Shown here: positions 58,640 through 64,000 of the stretch, in pieces | How positions within the stretch are numbered: position 1 is the stretch's first letter | Layout of the letters: each line of letters begins with the position of its first letter | Notes under the pieces: generated by a model | Told to the model about the DNA's origin: nothing | The model's database searches: none | What the model saw: the letters and a program-made list of their open reading frames with translations, nothing else | Program-made: the position numbers and the translations under genes | NCBI GenBank assembly: GCA_951213105.1 | Contig: OX578147.1 | Coordinates: forward strand, 125,023,642 to 125,087,641 | Origin: Amaurobius ferox | Lineage: Eukaryota > Arthropoda > Arachnida > Araneae > Amaurobiidae | Reading direction: 5' to 3' | Length of the DNA stretch: 64,000 nt

Positions 58640-58912
58640 GAATAAAGAGATGAACAATAAAAAAAAAGAAAGGGGAAATAAGAGAAAAGAGAGGGGAAAT
58701 AAAAAAAGAGCGGGGAGAGAAGAAAAAAGAGAGGAGAAATAAAAAAGGGGGGGGATAAGAAAAAAGAGAGGCGGAGGAAAAGAAAAAGGAGAGGGGAAAG
58801 AAAAAGAGGGGGGAAAGAAAATTGAAAGGGGAAAAATAGAAAAGGGGAATAAGGAAAAAGAAAAGAGAAATAAAAAACAAGAGAGGGGAAATAGAAACAG
58901 AGGGGGGGGGGG
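58640..58912. repeat. polypurine tract of about 270 bp
   Basis: Nearly uninterrupted A/G on the plus strand, built of irregular GAGAGGGGAAATAAAAAA-like units, ending in a G-run near 58901-58912. Minus-strand Phe/Ser/Leu-rich open frames across it are artefacts of the tract. Confidence 0.9.
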
Positions 58913-59429
58913 AAGTGTTTATCCAAATAGTTTAAGATCAAGTAAATGTTATGTTAATGATATACTATTATTCGAAATAAATATATAAAAAGTTTTCTTT
59001 GTAAATGAATGAAGAGGATTGAGGACATATTTTAGCTCCGACTGGCGATAGACCCTCAAATGCCTGCGCTATATGCGTTCAGAAGAGACATATCTCGAAA
59101 TGTCTATCCCGTCGATTTTATATCTGAATCGTTTCGTTTCCGCTAACATAATGTTTATTGTCTGATGATTCGAGAGAGTCCTCTCAAAAGTCAATAGTAA
59201 ATGTGATTTTGAAAACCGCTAAATAATAGGGAATCTTTCTATATGAATCCCAAATTAAATGTCTAAGAAATGAAAAAGTAAAGCTTGGTGAGTGGTATAC
59301 TTATTTCTTATTTTCATACTTTGTTGTCCTTGATTTATATATACCAGTAAAAATAGAATTTCTGTGTATTGTGCTTTCCCGCATTTAATGTTTTAGAATA
59401 GATTCCACATAGAAACGCGAAACCGTCAG
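58913..59429. other. non-genic stretch, nothing recognised
   Basis: No supported feature is seen. Confidence 0.45.
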
Positions 59430-59964
59430 TGTTACGAATATGTAAAACGCTTCATGGTGCTTTGATTCCCCTCAAGATGAAAACACTTTTACAGGATACC
59501 ATTGCTATTATGTGCGGAACTTGGCGATATTTTGGTGACTTGGGTACCAGATTTGGTGAAATATCGCCAATTCAGCGACTTTTGACACGTGTTTGAATCG
59601 GATGAAACTTTTTAGAAATATCCACTAATTTCGATAACATGAGCTCTTTCTAAGAAATTTTATGGAGAGTATATAATGGAGTCATGGTTCAGCTGGAGAG
59701 ACTGAATGTCATACGATTCACAGTGAATTGTAAAATACGTCAGAGTTTTGAGAACAGAAATTTTGTGAGAAGTTTTGTGAGTTAAAAGAGCATTTAATTG
59801 CTGTTTTATTGTACCTAACAGTTGTTTAGGGATCTAGTAAGATAGTTCTTCAGCTATTCGCTGTATATTATTCCTGTTTGCGCCAATTGGTGATTTTAAA
59901 TAAAAGCGTTACTAATCAAGAAATTTGGATTCATTTTTGTATCCCGAAAGTGCAACTACGATCA
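59430..59964 (+). mobile_element. probable solo LTR of a gypsy-type element
   Basis: Begins TGTTACGAATATG and ends near TCCCGAAAGTGCAACTACGA TCA, close to the TGTTACG...CGTAACA frame of many arthropod gypsy LTRs. Inside are a TATA-like AGTATATAATGG near 59668 and AATAAA at 59899-59904 in suitable order. No internal retroelement genes flank it, so a solo LTR fits. The right end is decayed and no target duplication was identified. Confidence 0.5.
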
Positions 59965-60431
59965 TAAGCGGCGCCAGACTCTCACAATTAGGGGGTGCCA
60001 TGCATTGGGTGCTATGCATATGCATTGGGGGTGCTCAAGCGAAGCATGTATAATTTAAAAAATAACAAATAGTTTACTTGTGGAACTTTAATTCATTACA
60101 TTTTGTTCACTTATTTCTGCATGATATGGCCATTTTCTTAATTCCTAAGAAATGCTAAATAAAAATAAATTTGAAACTATGAACATTGTATCACAGACGC
60201 TAATGAAATATTGACAATGTTCTGCCAAACTCTATACGAAAATAACCGTCTCTGTATCCTTCCGCGAAAGGCGCGAATTCACGACAGATTTCATCACTGA
60301 AGTCTTGCGCTTGTGCTATCATTTGGAACTGGGTCTAGCCGCCAGAAATCCTAAAAATATCTGATCTAAAACTTATAAATCCGTAAAAAAAAAATAACTA
60401 CTTTAACAGCACACACACACACACACATACG
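59965..60431. other. non-genic stretch, (CA)n before the 5S-like sequence
   Basis: A hAT-like CATAAGCGGCGCC scrap lies at 59963-59975. (CA)n at 60410-60428 directly precedes the 5S-like sequence. Confidence 0.4.
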
Positions 60432-60550
60432 GCCAACGGTCCTATCGTGCTGAAACCACCGGTTCTCGTTAGATCACCGAAGTCAAGCAGCATCGGGCAT
60501 GGTTAGTACTTGGGTGGGTGACCACCTGGGAACACCGCGTGCTGTTGGCA
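60432..60550 (+). rRNA. 5S rRNA-like sequence (gene, pseudogene or SINE head)
   Basis: A 119-bp stretch starts GGCCAACGGTCC and ends GTGCTGTTGGCA, so the two ends pair as helix I. It contains GGTTCTCGTTAGATCACCGA, AAGTCAAGCAGCATCGGGC (box A region) and GGTTAGTACTTGGGTGGGTG with ACCACCTGGGAACACCG (internal element and box C). These are the conserved 5S landmarks, and the length equals that of normal metazoan 5S. GTTAGATC stands where GTCCGATC is usual, so it is slightly diverged. No T-run terminator follows. Instead a SINE body begins immediately. A dispersed 5S pseudogene or the head of a 5S/tRNA composite SINE is therefore at least as likely as a working gene. 5S rRNA is a part of the large ribosomal subunit, transcribed by Pol III from this internal promoter. 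Confidence 0.8.
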
Positions 60551-60822
60551 CATTTCGGACGCGGTAGCCCGGTGGTTTGCGCGCTGGATTTGCACGCTAC
60601 CACAACTGCCGCCGTGTTCATGCGGAGTACGATCACGTTAAACATGTGGGTTGGTAAGTTTTTCCGAGAGGTTGGTGGTAGGGGAAGGAGGGTACGGTCC
60701 CTGTGGATGCCTCCCCCACTGGGTTCCGGTCTAAATTGGGTGGCACTTCCCGGCTGTCCAAACAGTTACCTTACACCTTTCTGTTAGGTCGGACGATCTG
60801 GGTCTCAACAACGATAACACAC
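60551..60822 (+). mobile_element. tRNA-SINE copy directly after the 5S-like sequence
   Basis: A tRNA-like head (GGTAGCCCGGTGGTTTGCGC, box A) lacks a good box B. The body follows: CCGTGTTCATGCGGAGTACG, GTAAGTTTTTCCGAGAGG, CCTCCCCCACTGGGTTCCGG, AATTGGGTGGCACTTCCCGG and CTGTCCAAACAGTTACCTTA. The tail is GTTAGGTCGGACGATCTGGG with TCTCAACAACGATAACA. This is the most complete body of the family in the window. A (GA)n run follows at 60829-60862. Confidence 0.85.
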
Positions 60823-60826
60823 GCAC

Positions 60827-60861
<35 letters not shown>

Positions 60862-60867
<6 letters not shown>

Positions 60868-61262
60868 TAGTGAACCCCCTACCCGTTCGAAATTACAATT
60901 CTCCTAAAATTTGAGACAATATGTCGTAACAATATAAATTCAGCATGAAATTCAGGAGGAAGTAAGATGGTTTACTAAAGATATCGGCTGCAGATTAAAT
61001 GTTTTCTCTTGAAACATCCATTTCTCAAGATTGGCTATAGATAGAGCTTAGATGATGACTGATATGAATTCAACATCAATTTCTGAATGAGGTATGGAGG
61101 TTCATTAGTGAGTTCCACTTCAGTTCTCTTCCCTTCATTTCCGGTTCAAAACATTTTTTTTTTAAACATCTATTTCTAAGAATTGGATATTTAGAGTTCA
61201 GGTGATGACTAATAAGGGTTCAGCATCAAATTCCAGAGGGGGTAGGGGGTTCACCAGAATTC
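60862..61262. repeat. segment bounded by 23-bp inverted repeats
   Basis: GAATTCTAGTGAACCCCCTA (60862 on) is inverted at 61240-61262 as GGTAGGGGGTTCACCAGAAT with one mismatch over 23 bp. Between them a block around GATGATGACTRATA and TCARCATCAAATTYC is repeated about 170 bp apart. It could be a small MITE or a decayed tandem array. Confidence 0.55.
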
Positions 61263-61921
61263 ACACGACTATATGAAATAAGTACGCAGAAGAACATAAA
61301 TGCCTTATAGAAATAATGTTTGCACATCATTTGCTACCATATGAAGGCTCCTTTATAAATTTGTTAAATTTAATTTTTTGAAAATTAAAAGAGTAATTCA
61401 ACAGGAAATTTGATCAAAAAAATTATGGATAGCAAATGTATTGATACGATACGTATCGAAAACTATTGTATCGATATAGAATATGCATCATATACAAGTG
61501 TACTGATACGCTCATCACTATATACTCCTTTTCCTTATCCCAGCATGATAATCCCGACAAAAACAAATAGATTCCGTTCTGGCTAATGAAAAGGACTTTT
61601 GTATTCTGTTTTAGTCACTTGTCTCATGAAAATGTAATGTGCGTCGTCGAACATTCATTTTGTTGCACCTCCCGCAGTTTGTATCTTCTCTGGACGCATT
61701 AGAAACGGACAAGCAGCACGGTATCTAGCGTGTGGACTTCAACTTGGTTTTCAGTTTTTATCCACTTATTGACATTCTAGTCACCAGAAAGAAAAAATAG
61801 TCTTGTTACTCCAGCTTTTGTTGCGAAAGGCTTGGGAAAGTGGTTATTTAGTTTTTGACGTTGATTACGTCTAAGGCCAGTTAACCGGCTAAAATCGAAG
61901 TGTTTCGAAAAATGTGCTGTT
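61263..61921. other. non-genic stretch, nothing recognised
   Basis: No supported feature. GATACGATACGTATCG near 61444 is a short palindrome. Confidence 0.45.
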
Positions 61922-62085
61922 GTTGTTACTAATCCTACCCGGTCTAACCAGGGGCTAGACCGGGTAGGATTAGTAACAACAAGTAGGACCTGTATTAGTA
62001 ACAACAGGACAACGGATTAATAACAACTGAATAGTAACAACAGGTAAGATCTGGTCTAGCCAGGGGCTAGACCAGGTCCATAAGT
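61922..62085. repeat. perfect 25-bp palindrome, second palindrome and AGTAACAACA repeats
   Basis: Arm 61922-61946 (GTTGTTACTAATCCTACCCG, GTCTA) is exactly inverted at 61956-61980 with a 9-base spacer ACCAGGGGC. A second inverted repeat, GATCTGGTCTAGCC / GGCTAGACCAGGTC, spans 62048-62078 with a 3-base spacer. Between them ATTAGTAACAACA-like units recur three to four times. Both palindromes share GGTCTARCCAGGGGCTAGACC. Confidence 0.95.
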
Positions 62086-62902
62086 CCATGTATCCTCAAA
62101 AAATCACAGACCAGTAAGGGACTCTCGAAAATATCCTTTTTAAATAACCCCAAACAGTGCAGGAAATGTCTGAGGGAGGCCTAAACAATAAATGTAAACA
62201 CTTTAGACGCTTATATCTTAACAAATGGATAAAAATAATCCGGGTGTCGTTGTATTTCAGAGCACCAAGCGGGAATAGTCTTACTCTCCAGTACATCATT
62301 CTCTGAGAACATAATAGTTGACATTATTTTAGTTACCACTATTTGTTTTAAAATGTTTATTTAAAAGTTTTATTTAGCCTAAGGGCTTAATAAGTTATCT
62401 TGATTCATTTATATTTGGTAATTTAGGGGATTGGCACAGATTCAAATTAACTTTATAATTTTAGTTGCTTAAGAGGTTGATATGGAACAATAAATCCTGA
62501 TTATATATTAGTTTAGAAATTAAAAGGAAAAGGGAACCGGGGTTTTCAGTTATTCCAAGTGTAGAACTGCGCGGAGTCTGTTACGAGATTTAGCCTTTCT
62601 GTGATCATAGTCATGTAAATTAAAAATTAGTTCATTTAGAACAGTTGGAAATTTACCAGAAAAGTTAGCACGCTTTTTTAATTTGATATTTCGTGGTTTT
62701 AATCTTAAAATAGTTCTTTATGACCGAATTCCTTAAATATCTAGGCGTTTTACTAACTGTCCTAAGAATACTATTTTGTTTTATTTCTGGGGAATCTGAT
62801 ATTTACAGGCACATCTTCATACCGGCAAAGCATAGAGCATTATGGGGAGAAAGACCGATTTGTAAAATAATACTTTATTCAAATAGCTTAAACGTCCATC
62901 TA
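62086..62902. other. non-genic stretch, nothing recognised
   Basis: Open frames here show no domain. The right end abuts the LINE relic and could be its 3' untranslated region. Confidence 0.4.
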
Positions 62903-63870
62903 CTATGAGAGGGCAGAAGAGCTTACAAGTAAGCATACGGATTTTTTGATGACATTATTTATATGTAATTTACAGGTGAGGTGGTTTTCTAAAGTTACTT
63001 CTATGCATTTGGTTAATGTTTTCGCATAAAGGGCAGGATTATTTTTATAAAGGAACGGTGAAAGTTTCTTATCATAAGAGAAGTAAATCCAGTGACACCT
63101 TAACACGCCACTTGCAGAGCCAGGTGACAAGTGATCTTGTAACTGTTCATGCATTACTAAGAACCAAGTATTTTTCTTTAGCATATCACTGTCGTCTACA
63201 TACCTCCGTGTTCTGAGGATGTCATTTAAGTATATATCATAAAATTTAGAGCCAAGAATGGATCCTTGTGGTGCATTACTTTTTATGAATTTGGGTACCG
63301 AAAGTTTGTCTTTAACTCGAAAGTGTCTATCATTTAAATACGAGATTAAAAGTTTGACTATTGCATCAGAGACTTAAAGTGTGATCAGTTTGTAAATTAA
63401 ACTACGATGCCATAGTTTATCAAACGCGTTTTGGAGAAAATATCCGTGGATGTCTTCTCTTGGTGCCCATAAGATATGCACTTAACCACTCTCAACAACT
63501 CATGGGTGGTAGAGTCCTTTGGCCGAAATCCAAATTGCTCAGGAATGATAGCATTTTTTCTCTTAGGTATTTATTTAATAGATAAAAATCGATTATAATT
63601 CTCTTAGTATTTTTACTAAGTGTGGGTAACAAACATATTGGCCTATAATTGGCTGGTTTAGTGTCATTCTCACCTTCCTTTTGGACCGGAATTATGACAG
63701 TATTCTTCCATTCTTTTGGGAAATAATTTAATTTTAGTATCTGGTTTATTAGAAAGGTGATATAGAATATTATATTTAGGGTTAGCTTTTTTAAGGCACT
63801 CCAAAACTTCCTTAGGAGTGATTGGTTTAATTTTAGTAATAGTTGGTGAAATTCTTAAAGGAAACCCCTA
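62903..63870 (-). pseudogene. jockey/CR1-type LINE reverse transcriptase relic
   Basis: Reading leftward on the minus strand, in shifting frames, the landmarks of a non-LTR reverse transcriptase appear in order. ITPKEVLECLKKANPK is at about 63830-63785. EWKNTVIIPVQKEGE and NYRPICLLPTLSK (63720-63610) precede EQFGFRP and THELLRVV. FLQNAFDKLWHRSLIYKL (about 63440-63385) is the motif A region, with Asp after AF. NAPQGSILG..FYDIYLND is motif B, and RYVDDSD (about 63195) is the catalytic motif C. CIEVTLENHLT and KLHINNVIKKS near 62980-62920 match the conserved text after the palm. At least two frameshifts (near the A-run at 63557 and around 63440) and a stop disrupt it. The endonuclease domain would lie beyond the window's right end. 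The enzyme copied LINE RNA into the genome; this copy is inactive. Confidence 0.85.
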
Positions 63871-64000
63871 AGACACTACACGACGAGACAACATTCTAGG
63901 GGTTAAACCCCTTTTAATGTGGAGGTCAGGGCTATCTCGCTCCCTTTTAGAGAAAGAGAAAAACAATATTACAAATTTGTAGAACGTCGCCAAATTAATA
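63871..64000. other. window end, GTCGCCAAATT motif
   Basis: The last bases read AACGTCGCCAAATTAATA, the motif that recurs inside the 1-kb elements and at 20380-20800, so another such repeat may continue to the right. Confidence 0.4.

Noticed and set aside
58591..58941. Two minus-strand frames of about 90-115 codons rich in Phe, Ser and Leu
   Set aside because: They are produced by the polypurine tract, and both overlapping frames have the same simple composition.

Overview
The window is AT-rich eukaryotic DNA with no operons, no ribosome-binding sites and almost no long open frames. It is packed with simple repeats, minisatellites and layered transposable elements. Ty3/gypsy, Penelope-like, jockey/CR1-type, mariner, Tigger, hAT and Helitron sequences occur together with tRNA-headed SINEs and a 5S rRNA-like sequence of arthropod type. 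This suggests an arthropod genome, and I would guess an arachnid such as a spider. That last step is an impression from repeat content, not a proof. Most of the window reads as intergenic or intronic DNA.

Layout. 1-8600: repeats, two SINE copies and AT-rich DNA without genes. 8620-10817: Penelope-like retroelement pieces, with a GIY-YIG endonuclease end followed directly by the N-terminal part of another copy, which is split by a 1-kb interspersed element. 10818-12220: a Helitron 5' end and a second copy of the 1-kb element. 13389-13590: a possible terminal exon of a host gene. 14908-18914: a four-element nest. 19526-28104: a Helitron-like element, minisatellites, tandem repeats and a foldback element. 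29658-35538: more 1-kb-family copies, a mariner relic, SINE fragments and a 37-bp array. 36780-38705: a kilobase-scale tandem duplication. 39760-43000: a decayed Ty3/gypsy element. 46301-46801: a possible two-exon host gene. 49482-52037: two hAT-type elements. 55133-57620: twin foldback elements, one holding a SINE, beside a LINE relic. 58640-62085: a polypurine tract, a solo LTR, a 5S rRNA-like sequence joined to a SINE, and perfect palindromes. 62903-63870: a jockey/CR1-type reverse transcriptase relic on the minus strand.

The most distinctive content is the 1-kb family. Copies lie near 9421, 11254, 15029 and 23671, with a diverged subfamily near 14908, 17692, 26880, 29658, 34768 and 57122. 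Each intact copy starts with a palindrome beginning ACTTTCC, carries a GT/CA microsatellite at one fixed internal place, and ends with an inverted copy of the start motif followed by a short hairpin and CAGATTTT. Insertions fall in T-runs. This asymmetric arrangement matches non-autonomous Helentron-type (HINE) elements better than ordinary MITEs. The class is inferred, because no Rep/helicase gene is present here.

No gene here looks functional with certainty. The host exons are supported only by splice signals, an open frame and a local rise in G+C. All transposon genes are truncated, frameshifted or internally deleted.
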